A stretch of DNA of 64,000 nt from Desulfobacula sp. (GCF_014237455.1 NZ_JABZFL010000074.1:37723-101722), one strand, 5' to 3'; positions 40,944 through 51,375 are shown, counted from the first letter of the stretch. Notes: generated by a model not told the origin, from the sequence alone. A program made the numbers and translations.

Positions 40944-41913
40944 ATTTTAAACACCGTACCATATGATTTTTACTTATATTACAGATCTGAGGACTTGTGG
41001 TCATGCAGTCCTTGAACACATCCGGACAACGATTTGAAAAATAGCATCCTTGGGGAAGATCGAATAATGACGGGACCGAACCTTTTATAGTCTGCAGCCT
41101 GTTCATGTCCATATTTTTGCCCAGAACAGGTATGGACTCCATCAATCCGATGGTATAGGGATGCTTGGGGTTGGCAAACAGGGTTTTGACGTCGGCGTAT
41201 TCAACGATTTTCCCTGCATACATGACGGCCACCATCTGGGCCATTTCCGCAATCACCCCAAGGTCATGGGTGATAAATAAAATTGCGGCCCCTGTTTCAG
41301 ATTTCAAGCGGTTCATCAGATCAAGGATCTGGGCTTGAATGGTTACATCCAAAGCTGTGGTGGGTTCATCGGCAATCATCAGTCTGGGGTTGCATGCCAG
41401 TGCCATGGCAATCATGACTCTCTGGCGCATACCCCCGCTCATTTGATGGGGATATTCGTCAATCCTTGTCTGCTGGTCCGGAATTCCAACCAGTTTGAAC
41501 ATTTCAATTACCCGGTTTTTCAATTCTTTTTTGGATAGATTCTTATGAAGTTCAATGACTTCCGAAACCTGATCTCCCACAGTGAAAACCGGGTTCAAAG
41601 AAGTCATGGGTTCCTGAAAGATCATACTGATCTTGTTGCCCCTGACTTTTCTCATCTGCTTCTCGGTGGCTTTTACCAGATCCTTTCCGTCAAATAGGAT
41701 TTTTCCGCTCACAATTTTTCCGGGAGGCTCCGGAATCAGCCTCATGATGGAATGTGCAGTCACACTTTTTCCGCATCCAGATTCTCCCACTAGTCCTAAG
41801 GTCTGGCCAGGTGCGATGGTGATGCTGACATTATCAACAGCCTTGGCAATCCAGTCCCTGACGAAAAAATGTGTTCTAAGTTCTATTATATCAAGTAGAT
41901 TGTCGTTATCCAT
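40936..41913 (-). CDS. ABC transporter ATP-binding protein (DppD/OppD type)
   Basis: [40 protein letters not shown]. Confidence 0.94.
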   Translation of the reverse strand: MDNDNLLDIIELRTHFFVRDWIAKAVDNVSITIAPGQTLGLVGESGCGKSVTAHSIMRLIPEPPGKIVSGKILFDGKDLVKATEKQMRKVRGNKISMIFQEPMTSLNPVFTVGDQVSEVIELHKNLSKKELKNRVIEMFKLVGIPDQQTRIDEYPHQMSGGMRQRVMIAMALACNPRLMIADEPTTALDVTIQAQILDLMNRLKSETGAAILFITHDLGVIAEMAQMVAVMYAGKIVEYADVKTLFANPKHPYTIGLMESIPVLGKNMDMNRLQTIKGSVPSLFDLPQGCYFSNRCPDVFKDCMTTSPQICNISKNHMVRCLKYA

Positions 41914-41914
41914 T

Positions 41915-42808
41915 TTAATCCCTCATTCGCGGATCAAGAGCATCCCTTAATCCATCACCCAGCAGGTTGAATCCTAAAACAGCAAATAAAATAGCAAGTC
42001 CCGGCAGGGTCATAACCCATGAAGCCCTTAAAATCAATGATCTGCTCTGGGCAATCATTGCACCCCATTCGGGTGTGGGTGGCTGAGCACCCAGGCCCAG
42101 AAAGCTTAAGGCGGCCGCATCAAGAATGGCACTGGCAAAATTTAATGTTGTCTGGACAATGAGGGGGCCCAGGCAATTGGGAAGAATGGCAATAAAAATA
42201 ATTCTGAATTCATTTGCCCCGATGGCCCTGGCAGCTGTCACATAGTCTTTCTCACATTCTTCAAGAACACTTCCCCGGACAATTCTTGCAAATCTGGGAA
42301 TATAGGTTATTCCGATGGCAATCATGGCATTTTTCAGACTGGGTCCAAGATAGGCAACAATCACGATGGCCAGAAGAATATAGGGAAAAGAAAGAATAAT
42401 ATCCATAATTCTCATGGTGATATTATCTATCCATCCTTTCTTGTATCCTGAAACAGCACCGATCAGGGTGCCGAAAAAGAATGCAAGACTCACGCTGATG
42501 ACAGATACCAACAGTGAGATTCTGGCGCCGTATATCAATCTGGAAAGTATGTCCCGCCCCAGGTCATCCGTACCGAGCAGATTCTTGGTAGTGCCGCCTT
42601 CGTACCAGACAGGGGGCTTGAGTTGGTCGTATAGGGATGTCTCGATCGGATCATGGGGACTGATATAGGGGGCAAATATAGCAACCATGATGAAAATGAC
42701 AATAATAATCAGTCCTGCAACGGCTGTTTTATTCCGCCACAACTGACTGAGCTGTTCCAGCATGGGATGCCGGTCCAGGGTTTTTTTGTTAGTATTTTTC
42801 TTGCTCAT
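41915..42808 (-). CDS. ABC transporter permease (DppC/OppC type)
   Basis: LLGTDDLGRDILSRLIYGARISLLV; ILDAAALSFLGLGAQPPTPEWG. Confidence 0.94.
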   Translation of the reverse strand: MSKKNTNKKTLDRHPMLEQLSQLWRNKTAVAGLIIIVIFIMVAIFAPYISPHDPIETSLYDQLKPPVWYEGGTTKNLLGTDDLGRDILSRLIYGARISLLVSVISVSLAFFFGTLIGAVSGYKKGWIDNITMRIMDIILSFPYILLAIVIVAYLGPSLKNAMIAIGITYIPRFARIVRGSVLEECEKDYVTAARAIGANEFRIIFIAILPNCLGPLIVQTTLNFASAILDAAALSFLGLGAQPPTPEWGAMIAQSRSLILRASWVMTLPGLAILFAVLGFNLLGDGLRDALDPRMRD

Positions 42809-42824
42809 AAACTTTACTTTTGGG

Positions 42825-43829
42825 TTATTTGATACTGATTTTAGGATTTATTACTGCATAGAGAAGATCAACAAACAGGTTAATCATGATAAAGATAGTG
42901 GCAATAATCAATGTCCCGCCCTGGATAACCATGTAGTCCCTCTGCATGACCGCATCATACATCCATTTGCCGACTCCGGGCCAGGCGAAAATGGTCTCGG
43001 TCAGGATAGCACCGCACAAAAGTACGCCGAACTGAAGGCCTATGGTCGTGACAACCGGAATCAATGCATTCCTCAATGCATGTTTGTAAACAACTTTGAA
43101 TTTGGAAAGCCCTTTGGCCATTGCGGTTTTAATGTAGTCCTGTTTTAAGACCTCAAGCATGCTGGATCGGGTCATTCTGGCAATAATTGCCGTGGGAATA
43201 GTACTTAAAGTCACAGCAGGCATGATCAGATGCCAGATTGAATCTTTGAGTGCCACCCAGTTTTTAGTGATAATGGAATCAAGCACATAAAAATTTGTCA
43301 CGACTTCCAGGTCGATCAAAACGCTCAAACGGCCGGAAATGGGCAGCCACCCGAGATTGACGGAAAATATCAGCATCAGCACAAGGCCCAGCCAGAATAT
43401 GGGCATACTGACCCCTGTCAAGGCACCTAACATGCTCAGGTAGTCAAACACGGAATACTGCTTTGTGGCGGAAATAATCCCCAATATGATCCCCACAAAA
43501 CATGAAATAAACAAGGCACACACAGACAATTCCAAGGTTGCAGGAAATCTGTGTTTGATCTCAGTCCAGACCTTTTGCCTTGTAAATATGGTTTCGCCAA
43601 GATCTCCTTTCATCAGGCGTTTCATGAACATGCCGTACTGGACATGAAGCGGTTCATTTAAGCCTAAGTGTTCCCTGACTTGATGAAGGGATTCTTCTGT
43701 TGCCCTCTCCCCCAGCATAAGTTCGGCTGGATCTCCCGGGGTCAGACGAAGCATAAAAAAGACGATCAATGACACGCCTAAAAGTGTTGGAACAAGAATA
43801 AAAATACGTCTAATAATATAAGCTAACAT
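42825..43829 (-). CDS. ABC transporter permease (DppB/OppB type)
   Basis: IIRRIFILVPTLLGVSLIVFFMLRLTPGDPAELMLG. Confidence 0.94.
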   Translation of the reverse strand: MLAYIIRRIFILVPTLLGVSLIVFFMLRLTPGDPAELMLGERATEESLHQVREHLGLNEPLHVQYGMFMKRLMKGDLGETIFTRQKVWTEIKHRFPATLELSVCALFISCFVGIILGIISATKQYSVFDYLSMLGALTGVSMPIFWLGLVLMLIFSVNLGWLPISGRLSVLIDLEVVTNFYVLDSIITKNWVALKDSIWHLIMPAVTLSTIPTAIIARMTRSSMLEVLKQDYIKTAMAKGLSKFKVVYKHALRNALIPVVTTIGLQFGVLLCGAILTETIFAWPGVGKWMYDAVMQRDYMVIQGGTLIIATIFIMINLFVDLLYAVINPKISIK

Positions 43830-43856
43830 AATGTTATGATAATGTGTTTGAAAAGA

Positions 43857-43880
43857 AAAAGAGCTCTTTCAAGCTCTTTT
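43857..43880 (-). terminator. intercistronic hairpin/attenuator between SBP and permease genes
   Basis: On the minus strand AAAAGAGCT-TGAAAG-AGCTCTTTT followed by TCTTTT. Confidence 0.6.
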
Positions 43881-43895
43881 CCTTTTTTTAGGTGT

Positions 43896-45500
43896 TTATT
43901 TAAACGACACGTTTTTCAATCTCACACTTCCGGTTGGATGAAGTTTGAAATTCATGACATTTTTGGTGGTAGGCCAGATAACAGTTGAATGGGCAATGGG
44001 AATAGTACCCACTTGATCAAAAATCACCTGGAGGGCTTTTTCATAGATTTTAGTACGTTCCGCCTGATCAATTGTGGTTTTGCCCTTGACTATCAGATTA
44101 TGATATTCCTGGTTGTGCCACTGGGTCCTGATGGAGGGGGAAGCAAGGCCGTCAAAAAGAACCGCAAGGAAATTATCAGGATCACCATTGTCACCTGTCC
44201 ATCCAAGCTGGAATAGATCCATGTCATCAGGCTGCTCACGTTGTTTTTTAAGATAAGTGCCCCAGTCATAGCTGACAATTCTTGCCTTGATACCGATCTT
44301 TGCAAGGTTTGAAATCATGGCTACACCGACCTTAAGACCTTCAGGGTTGTAGGGACGTGGAACCGGCATTGACCAAAGCGTAATTTCGCCCAGGCCTTTT
44401 CCATCTTTAAATCCGGCTTTTTCAAGTTCTTGTTTGGCAAGTTCCACATCAAAGGCATAGCCCGGGATGCTTTTATTATATCCCCACATGGTTGGCGGAA
44501 TCGGGTTCTTTGCAATCTGGCCCATACCCTGATAGATATTATCAACAATGGCTTGCCTGTTGAGAGCATGTGCAATGGCTTTTCTTAAATGCAAATTGCT
44601 CTTCCAGGGTTCCTTGGTATGGTTGAAAGACAGGTAACCAACGTTCATGCCCGGCTGAGCAATAAGCTGGAGATTTTTATCTTTTTTGGCAAGAGGGATA
44701 TCTGCCGGATTTGGGAACTGGCAGACATTGATGGAACCGGTTTTAAGTTCAAGGAATCTTACGGAGTTTTCAGGAATTGCCCTGAAAATGACTTTGTCAA
44801 AATAAGGGCCACCGGTTTTATCCCAGTACTCTTTAAATTTTTCAAGGACAATCTTATCATCCTTTACCCAGGAGACAAATTTAAAAGGTCCGGTACCAAC
44901 CGGCTGTCTTAAAAATTCTTTTGGGTTGGAAAGAAAGGCTGTCGGGCTGATAATATCGGCGAAATCCATTCCCATGTTGGCAAGGAAAGGTGCCTCTACT
45001 CTTTTCAGCTTGAATACGACTGTGTATTCGCCGGTTGCTTCAATGGAACCGATGGTGGTGTCCATTTCCATGGATACCCAATACTCAGGCGTCCTATCCT
45101 GTTTAGGAATATCAAAACCTTTTCCAACGAATTTGACATTTTTCTCCTTCATCATCCTGCCGATGGAGAAAACAACTGCATTCGCATTAAACGGTGTGCC
45201 GTCATGAAATTTGACACCTTTCCTCAAATGGAATGTATATGTCAGACCATCCGCAGCAATATCCCAGGATTCAGCCAGGCCGGGTTCCAGAGCGGTTGAT
45301 TCGTCCTTGTATGAAACCAGTGCTTCAAAGATATTATCACAGACCATAAACGAATTGCCGTCGGTTTCATATGCAGGATCAAGCCCTACGCTGTCACCGC
45401 CACGGCCGAAAACAAAGGTTCCGCCTGCTTTTGGAGCAGCAAGAACCGAACCGGAAAATAAAAACATAAATAATGTTAAAAAAATCCCTATTTTTTTCAT
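43896..45500 (-). CDS. ABC transporter peptide/dipeptide substrate-binding protein (SBP_bac_5)
   Basis: Signal peptide MKKIGIFLTLFMFLFSGSVLA; GGDSVGLDPAYETDGNSFMVCDNIFEALV; start taken at MKKIG. Confidence 0.93.
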   Translation of the reverse strand: MKKIGIFLTLFMFLFSGSVLAAPKAGGTFVFGRGGDSVGLDPAYETDGNSFMVCDNIFEALVSYKDESTALEPGLAESWDIAADGLTYTFHLRKGVKFHDGTPFNANAVVFSIGRMMKEKNVKFVGKGFDIPKQDRTPEYWVSMEMDTTIGSIEATGEYTVVFKLKRVEAPFLANMGMDFADIISPTAFLSNPKEFLRQPVGTGPFKFVSWVKDDKIVLEKFKEYWDKTGGPYFDKVIFRAIPENSVRFLELKTGSINVCQFPNPADIPLAKKDKNLQLIAQPGMNVGYLSFNHTKEPWKSNLHLRKAIAHALNRQAIVDNIYQGMGQIAKNPIPPTMWGYNKSIPGYAFDVELAKQELEKAGFKDGKGLGEITLWSMPVPRPYNPEGLKVGVAMISNLAKIGIKARIVSYDWGTYLKKQREQPDDMDLFQLGWTGDNGDPDNFLAVLFDGLASPSIRTQWHNQEYHNLIVKGKTTIDQAERTKIYEKALQVIFDQVGTIPIAHSTVIWPTTKNVMNFKLHPTGSVRLKNVSFK

Positions 45501-45588
45501 TTCTCCCCCTTTGAAAATTGTGTTAAACAAAGAATAACAATGATCACTTCAACGAATCATTTCTGTCTAATAACAATGTTTACTATTA

Positions 45589-45608
45589 AAGTCAAAATAA
45601 TTTGACTT
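45589..45608. promoter_or_regulatory. palindrome upstream of the second transporter operon
   Basis: AAGTCAAA-ATAA-TTTGACTT. Confidence 0.45.
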
Positions 45609-45666
45609 GTTCCAGAAAATTTTCGATGGAGTATGAAATTTCTTTATCTTTATTTAAAAAATCAGA

Positions 45667-45858
45667 TTAAAGAAAAGAAATCAGGTACACGAAGATCATG
45701 GAATTCATGACCCAGAATAATGCCTTTGCAGACCCGATACCCACCATGTCGGATTCAATTTTAAAAGAAATGATTCCGTTATGAATTGGGGTTGCAGAAT
45801 CTTCAGGGGTAAAAAAATATATTATCACTCCCATAATTTTTTTGAGTAATGCTTTCAT
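45667..45858 (-). CDS. small hydrophobic hypothetical protein
   Basis: 63-aa ORF with AGGAG 6 bp before ATG. Confidence 0.45.
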   Translation of the reverse strand: MKALLKKIMGVIIYFFTPEDSATPIHNGIISFKIESDMVGIGSAKALFWVMNSMIFVYLISFL

Positions 45859-45985
45859 GTGTCACTCCTTTGGTTATTTTATTGTAACGACGATTGCCTG
45901 TTCCCAAAATGTTTTATTTATGTTGAAAATATAAAACGGTTTTGTTATTAAGTAAAATTAAAACAATTTAATCTTAGGTTAAGTA

Positions 45986-46945
45986 TTGCTAATGCTTCCG
46001 GATTTTAACAGACTGAAAGTTTTTTATTATATTTTTGTACAAAAGAGTGTGGCCGGTGCAGCCAGGGAATTGAATGTTACGCCTTCCGCTGTAAGCCAGG
46101 CCCTGAATAAACTTGAGTGCGAGATAAACGTTCCTTTGTTCACACGACTTCACAAAAAACTTGTCCCAACTTTTGCTGGGGATCAATTATTTGAAATCCT
46201 TAAACCCTTTATCCGTGATCTTGAAGCCGGTATCAAACAGATGAGGCAGGCAAAACAGGTTCCCTCGGGTATGATCAGAATTGGTTCTCCCATTGAATTT
46301 GGTAAATCGTATTTTCCGGGACTGTTTGCATCCTTCAGGAAAAAATATCCAAAAGTTGTATTTACGATGAAACTGGGTGGTCCTGCCGAAATTTTTCCAA
46401 TGGTTAAAGCCGGTGAGCTTGACTTTGGTCTAGTGGATATTTTTTTAACCCGGGATCAGGTGTTTGAGGATTTCGGAGTTTACAGTATTGAGCCTTTGAT
46501 AGATGAAGAAGTGATCATGGCCTGCTCAAAAAAGTATTATGAAAAAGAAATAAAAGGAGATCATTCCTTTGAAAACCTGGTTTCAAAAGAGTTTATTTCA
46601 TACCAGAAATCTTCCTTGACTCTGAAAAATTGGTTTAAACACCATTTTAATAAATTTTCAGCCGGATTAAACCGGGTTCTGACGGTTAACAGTCATCAAG
46701 CGGTTATTACCGGGATAAAAACTCAATTGGGTATGGGAGTGATTGCTTCACATATTGTCAGCAGGGACATTAAAAGGGGCAAAATCATCCCCATAAAAAC
46801 AGACAAAAAGAATGTGATCAATAAGATATCACTGGTCCAGCTTCAGGATAAGGTGCCCAGCTTGACGGAAAAAACGTTTATAAATTTTCTAAAGACCGAT
46901 ATTCTTTTATCTGGTAAATCAAGGAAATTTGTTAACATTTCTTAA
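45986..46945 (+). CDS. LysR-family transcriptional regulator
   Basis: FNRLKVFYYIFVQKSVAGAARELNVTPSAVSQALNKLE; first ATG in frame may be at 45992. Confidence 0.92.
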   Translation: MLMLPDFNRLKVFYYIFVQKSVAGAARELNVTPSAVSQALNKLECEINVPLFTRLHKKLVPTFAGDQLFEILKPFIRDLEAGIKQMRQAKQVPSGMIRIGSPIEFGKSYFPGLFASFRKKYPKVVFTMKLGGPAEIFPMVKAGELDFGLVDIFLTRDQVFEDFGVYSIEPLIDEEVIMACSKKYYEKEIKGDHSFENLVSKEFISYQKSSLTLKNWFKHHFNKFSAGLNRVLTVNSHQAVITGIKTQLGMGVIASHIVSRDIKRGKIIPIKTDKKNVINKISLVQLQDKVPSLTEKTFINFLKTDILLSGKSRKFVNIS

Positions 46946-46984
46946 AACATGTCATTACTTTTGCAGGATTTTTTTTATAACACC

Positions 46985-47812
46985 TTATTCAAAAACCTGC
47001 GGCGTCAAAATTTTTTCTATGATTTTATTCACTTTTTTAAAGTGCGTAATGGGAGACATATGCCCGCCTGGAACAGAATGAATGGAACGGTCTGGAATGG
47101 TCTGTGCCAGGATCTGGAAGATTTGAAGCGATGATAAAGGGCTTTGTTCTCCTTTAATCATGCAAATGGGAATATTGATTTTTGAATAGTCTTCAAGGGT
47201 CAATGATTCGTTAAACAGGGCCTGAAAGTCAAGTAGTACCTTGTCAATGTATTGAATAAATATGGTTTGATTATTTGGTGCCAGTTTTTCAAATGTCCCT
47301 TTCCCGGACCAGTAATTAATAAATAATTGTGTGGCGTAGGTCCTGTTTTTTTTAAGTGCAGATGTTAATTGGTCGACAATGGCTGTAATCTCATTTCGGG
47401 CGCTTCCATCAGTCGGCAGCAGGTGAAAGGCAACGGGTTCAAACACGGTCAGAGTTTTGACCCTGCTAAGTATTTTAAGCAATAGTTTCAAGGCTATCGC
47501 ACCTCCATACGAGTGGCCAATCAGATGAAATTGTTCATTGGTTTCTGTTTCTTTTGCCAAAATACCTTCGATGAGATTGATTTCATCCTCTGTTGAGAAG
47601 GTTTGAGGACTAAGAGGCAGTTCATTGTCTCCATAGCCTGCCAAATCAATGGCAATGGTTTTGAACTTGTGGCGTAATAGTTGGATTAATGGGTTCCACT
47701 GTTCCTTTGAACTCATTGAACTGTGAAGTAAAACAGCGACAGGCCCGTGGCCTATAACAGAATATCCCGGTGTCGTGTCCAATAATTTTCTCCTGTTTTT
47801 AAAAAAAAGCAT
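46985..47812 (-). CDS. alpha/beta-fold hydrolase
   Basis: GPVAVLLHSSMSS, LIGHSYGGAIALKLL, VPGGHMSPI. Confidence 0.9.
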   Translation of the reverse strand: MLFFKNRRKLLDTTPGYSVIGHGPVAVLLHSSMSSKEQWNPLIQLLRHKFKTIAIDLAGYGDNELPLSPQTFSTEDEINLIEGILAKETETNEQFHLIGHSYGGAIALKLLLKILSRVKTLTVFEPVAFHLLPTDGSARNEITAIVDQLTSALKKNRTYATQLFINYWSGKGTFEKLAPNNQTIFIQYIDKVLLDFQALFNESLTLEDYSKINIPICMIKGEQSPLSSLQIFQILAQTIPDRSIHSVPGGHMSPITHFKKVNKIIEKILTPQVFE

Positions 47813-47902
47813 AAAACCGACCCTTTATAGGGTATTCATACAATTATTACAATAAATTCATTAATGGTAAAATTCATGATGTCAGGAGGGTTTAAATAAT
47901 GT

Positions 47903-48565
47903 ATGGTGGCCTTTGCGCACTATGAATATATTGGAAGAGTGGGTGAAGTGATTCATTATTTAACCATTGGAACTATTTTGGGATTATCTGCCGGGTTGGC
48001 ACCAGGACCATTATTGGCGCTGGTGATTTCAGAAACCATTTTGCATGATATCAGGGCCGGTATCAAAGTAGCCCTGGCCCCTCTGGTTACAGATTTACCC
48101 ATTATTGTGTTGACGGTATTTATCCTGTCCAGGTTATCAGGCTTTCATGGCATATTGGGAGTGATTTCCCTTGTTGGTGGTATGTTGGTACTGGTTATGG
48201 GGATTCAGGGCATGAAAGCTAAAGGCGTAGAAATTGATATTCAAAAGGCTAGTCCAAGATCACTGACAAAAGGAATACTGGTCAATATGTTAAGCCCTCA
48301 TCCTTATCTTTTCTGGCTGAGTGTGGGAGCACCCACAATGACCAGGGCAAATGATAAGCATGTTTTTGCCGCAGCAGCGTTTGTCATCAGCTTTTATGTG
48401 TTATTGGTCGGAACAAAAATAGTGCTGGCGATTCTGGTTGGAGAGTCCAAAGCTTTTTTAAAGGGCCGTGTCTATATTTATACTATGAAATTTTTAGGTT
48501 TTGCCTTGTGCACCCTTGCTGTCTTTCTTTTTAAGGATGGGTTCAGTCTTCTGGGAATATTATAA
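47903..48565 (+). CDS. LysE-family translocator
   Basis: IGTILGLSAGLAPGPLLALVISETI; multiple TM segments. Confidence 0.85.
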   Translation: MVAFAHYEYIGRVGEVIHYLTIGTILGLSAGLAPGPLLALVISETILHDIRAGIKVALAPLVTDLPIIVLTVFILSRLSGFHGILGVISLVGGMLVLVMGIQGMKAKGVEIDIQKASPRSLTKGILVNMLSPHPYLFWLSVGAPTMTRANDKHVFAAAAFVISFYVLLVGTKIVLAILVGESKAFLKGRVYIYTMKFLGFALCTLAVFLFKDGFSLLGIL

Positions 48566-48638
48566 CCATAGAAGCAACAACGGCTGCAATAATAATTTGT
48601 GCAGCCATTGTTGTTCGTAATGAAAAAAAGATGAAGGT

Positions 48639-49079
48639 CTATTCCCAGTCAAATTCCCTTGAAGTGACTGTATGTTCCATCCTCTGAATGCGGCGTTCAA
48701 TATTTTTAAATTTTCTTTTGATTCTCTGGATGGCCGATTGCCTTGAACGGGTATAGGTGTCATAGAATTCTTCGTCTTTTTCATCACGCAAAGGGGAAAC
48801 CGGTTCCATTTTCAGCAGCAGGCCTGCAACGATATACATGACGCCGATCGGCCAGAAGCCGGTAAAAAGAAATAAGACCAGGGTAATTATCCTCAGCCAG
48901 AAAACACTGAGATTAAAGTGTTCGGCAAGTCCCCGGCAGACGCCCATGAAGATGCCTTTTCTGGATCGATAGATCCCCTGGCTCGAGGTCAGAGCTTCAA
49001 GCCTGTCTCTGAGACCATTATAATGCCTTTTGTATTGTTTAAATTTATGGTTTCGTCTATGTCCATAGTGTCGCCTCAT
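48639..49079 (-). CDS. pspC: PspC-domain protein
   Basis: GIYRSRKGIFMGVCRGLAEHFNLSVFWLRIITLVLFLFTGFWPIGVMYIVAG. Confidence 0.92.
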   Translation of the reverse strand: MRRHYGHRRNHKFKQYKRHYNGLRDRLEALTSSQGIYRSRKGIFMGVCRGLAEHFNLSVFWLRIITLVLFLFTGFWPIGVMYIVAGLLLKMEPVSPLRDEKDEEFYDTYTRSRQSAIQRIKRKFKNIERRIQRMEHTVTSREFDWE

Positions 49080-49330
49080 TTGTGAAAATCCTTTCTTTGG
49101 CGCTCAATCAGTATGGTTTCAAGCGCTTCAACCCGTTCTTCCATTTTTGACAGTCCATGATAAATATCCTGGATCATTTTAGTCTCTTCAGCATGGGCTT
49201 GTTTTTCTTTTTTGGACAGCCCCCCTGTTTTGGCGGCCCTGATGATGCCGATAATAAGCAATCCAAGGGTGGCGATTAAGAGTATTGCACCGCCAATGCA
49301 GAGTCCTACGATAAGTGCGCCAGTCATCAT
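49076..49330 (-). CDS. pspB: phage shock protein B-like
   Basis: N-terminal TM and coiled-coil, between pspA and pspC. Confidence 0.75.
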   Translation of the reverse strand: MMTGALIVGLCIGGAILLIATLGLLIIGIIRAAKTGGLSKKEKQAHAEETKMIQDIYHGLSKMEERVEALETILIERQRKDFHK

Positions 49331-49363
49331 ACTATTACTCCGATTTGATTAGTGTCTGAAGGT

Positions 49364-50047
49364 TTATGCATTATTCGTATCATTATTTTTTGAAGATTGG
49401 GAGGATTTTAATTTATCGAGTTCTGCTTCAATGTCGTCATCTGCCTCCAGGGCATCGAACTCCTCTTCAAGTGTTGCAGGCCTGCCATAGTTGACAAGGT
49501 CTGCCTCTGCTTCCATTCTTTCGATGTGATTTTCAAGTTCTTCAAATTTTAGCATTACATCGGCACTGTCCGCACGCCGGATTTCTTCCTGGGCTCTTTT
49601 TTTGCGTTTTGCCCGGATGTGTCTTTGTACCAGCATTCGTTGCTTTTCCCTGGCAGATTTGAGTTTGTTTTCAAGTTCCTGGATGTCATCGCGATATTGT
49701 TCAATGATCACACTCAGCTCGATTAATTCTACCTCAACAGCCTCGGATTTCTGTGTATACCGCCTTTTTTCCTGAAGTGCCTGTCTGGCCAGCGAATCTT
49801 TTTCTTTATTCACGGCAAGTTCAGCTTTATGAGCCCAGAAATCTTCTTTTTCCTGAATGTTGTCCAGAAATCTTTGAACTTTTTTTTGATTTGCAATGGC
49901 ATTCGCGCAGGAAGATTTGATTTCAATCAATGTGTCTTCCATTTCTCTGATCATCAGCTTGATTAATTTTTCCGGATCTTCTGCTTTATCCAGCATGGCA
50001 CTCATGTTTGATGCGACAATGTCTTTAAACCGTGTAAAAATTCCCAT
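49364..50047 (-). CDS. pspA: phage shock protein A
   Basis: MGIFTRFKDIVASNMSAMLDKAEDPEKLIKLMIREMEDTLIEIKSSCANAIA. Confidence 0.95.
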   Translation of the reverse strand: MGIFTRFKDIVASNMSAMLDKAEDPEKLIKLMIREMEDTLIEIKSSCANAIANQKKVQRFLDNIQEKEDFWAHKAELAVNKEKDSLARQALQEKRRYTQKSEAVEVELIELSVIIEQYRDDIQELENKLKSAREKQRMLVQRHIRAKRKKRAQEEIRRADSADVMLKFEELENHIERMEAEADLVNYGRPATLEEEFDALEADDDIEAELDKLKSSQSSKNNDTNNA

Positions 50048-50102
50048 TTTGTTTTCTCCTTGTATGTAAAAATTATTTTTTCTAAAATTCATAGATACAA
50101 AT

Positions 50103-50118
50103 AGCATTTTGCGTGCCA
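50103..50118 (-). promoter_or_regulatory. sigma54 promoter of pspABC
   Basis: Minus strand TGGCACGCAAAATGCT vs TGGCACGNNNNTTGCW, 1 mismatch outside the GG/GC cores. Confidence 0.85.
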
Positions 50119-50278
50119 GGCTAGGTTTTTATTTTAAATACGCTTTAATTTTAGTGAGTTATGGTTATTGACTATTATGTATTATGTGTGGTAATATTTA
50201 CCAATAAATGGTAATATAGACTAATAATAGAATTATTTTGCCATACACGCCGATTGTTTCAGGGGGAAAGGGGGAGGG

Positions 50279-51343
50279 ATGGTTTTATCCGGTCAGAGCC
50301 AAGGGAGCAGCAAGCACTTTTCAATACCGGAAGCTTTGGGTCAGTCAGAGACTTTTCTTGAGTTTCAGGAGCAAATATCAAAGGTGGCATCCATTGAGCG
50401 CCCGGTTCTTATTCTCGGGGAACGCGGAACGGGTAAAGAGCTTGCAGCGTCAAGGATTCATTTTTTATCAAAACGGTGGCAAAAGCCTTTGGTGACATTG
50501 AATTGTTCGGCACTGACACCAACCCTGATAGGGTCTGAGTTGTTCGGGTATGAAAAAGGAGCGTTCACTGGTGCCGGCTTCCGGCGGCCAGGCCGATTTG
50601 AGAAAGCGTCCGAGGGCACACTTCTCCTAGATGAAGTTGGAACAATCCCCACAGAGGTTCAGGAAAAAATTTTAAGGGTAGTGGAGTATGGTAATTTTGA
50701 ACGGGTCGGTTCCTCCGAGTCCATCCATGTTGATGTGCGGATTGTGGCGGCAACAAATGTGGATCTTTCTTTGATGGCGCAGTCCGGTGAGTTTAAGCAG
50801 GATCTTCTTGATCGGCTTTCGTTCGAAGTGATTTATGTGCCGCCGTTAAGAGAGAGAAAAGGGGATATCCTGGTCCTATCAAACCATTTTGCAGGGAGGA
50901 TGGCGTTTGAGCTTGGCTGGGATGAAATACCCAGGATTTCTTCTCAGGCATTAAAGTCGCTTGAGGCGTATCCCTGGCCGGGAAATATCAGGGAATTAAA
51001 AAATGTCGTTGAACGGGCGGTCTATAAATCTTCGTTCGGTAAAATTAAAGAGGTTTCCTTTAACCCGTTTAATAATCCCTATGGAAATACTCTGGAAAAC
51101 AGGGCGGTTAAAGTCCATACAGGTTCGCTGATTCCAGATGAATCAAAAGCCGGTGACTCTGTTGATATCATGGATGGGATTTTGAAAAAATCGTTCAAGG
51201 AGGCGGTGGGTGAGTTGGAGTGGTATCTGTTATCAAGGGCTTTAAAAGAGTGTCAATTTAACCAGAAAAAAGCAGCTAAAAGACTTGGGCTTTCCTATGA
51301 TCAGTTTCGGGGTATTAAGAAAAAGTATGCAGGAAGGATCTGA
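50279..51343 (+). CDS. pspF: psp operon sigma54 activator PspF
   Basis: AAA+ GERGTGKELAASRIHFLSKRWQ; GSELFGYEKGAFTGA; Fis-like C-terminus NQKKAAKRLGLSYDQFRGI; divergent to pspA. Confidence 0.9.
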   Translation: MVLSGQSQGSSKHFSIPEALGQSETFLEFQEQISKVASIERPVLILGERGTGKELAASRIHFLSKRWQKPLVTLNCSALTPTLIGSELFGYEKGAFTGAGFRRPGRFEKASEGTLLLDEVGTIPTEVQEKILRVVEYGNFERVGSSESIHVDVRIVAATNVDLSLMAQSGEFKQDLLDRLSFEVIYVPPLRERKGDILVLSNHFAGRMAFELGWDEIPRISSQALKSLEAYPWPGNIRELKNVVERAVYKSSFGKIKEVSFNPFNNPYGNTLENRAVKVHTGSLIPDESKAGDSVDIMDGILKKSFKEAVGELEWYLLSRALKECQFNQKKAAKRLGLSYDQFRGIKKKYAGRI

Positions 51344-51359
51344 TAATAATTAAGTTACA

Positions 51360-51375
51360 GTTCATCATGATGAAC
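51360..51375. promoter_or_regulatory. perfect 16-bp palindrome, candidate operator
   Basis: GTTCATCATGATGAAC. Confidence 0.5.
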
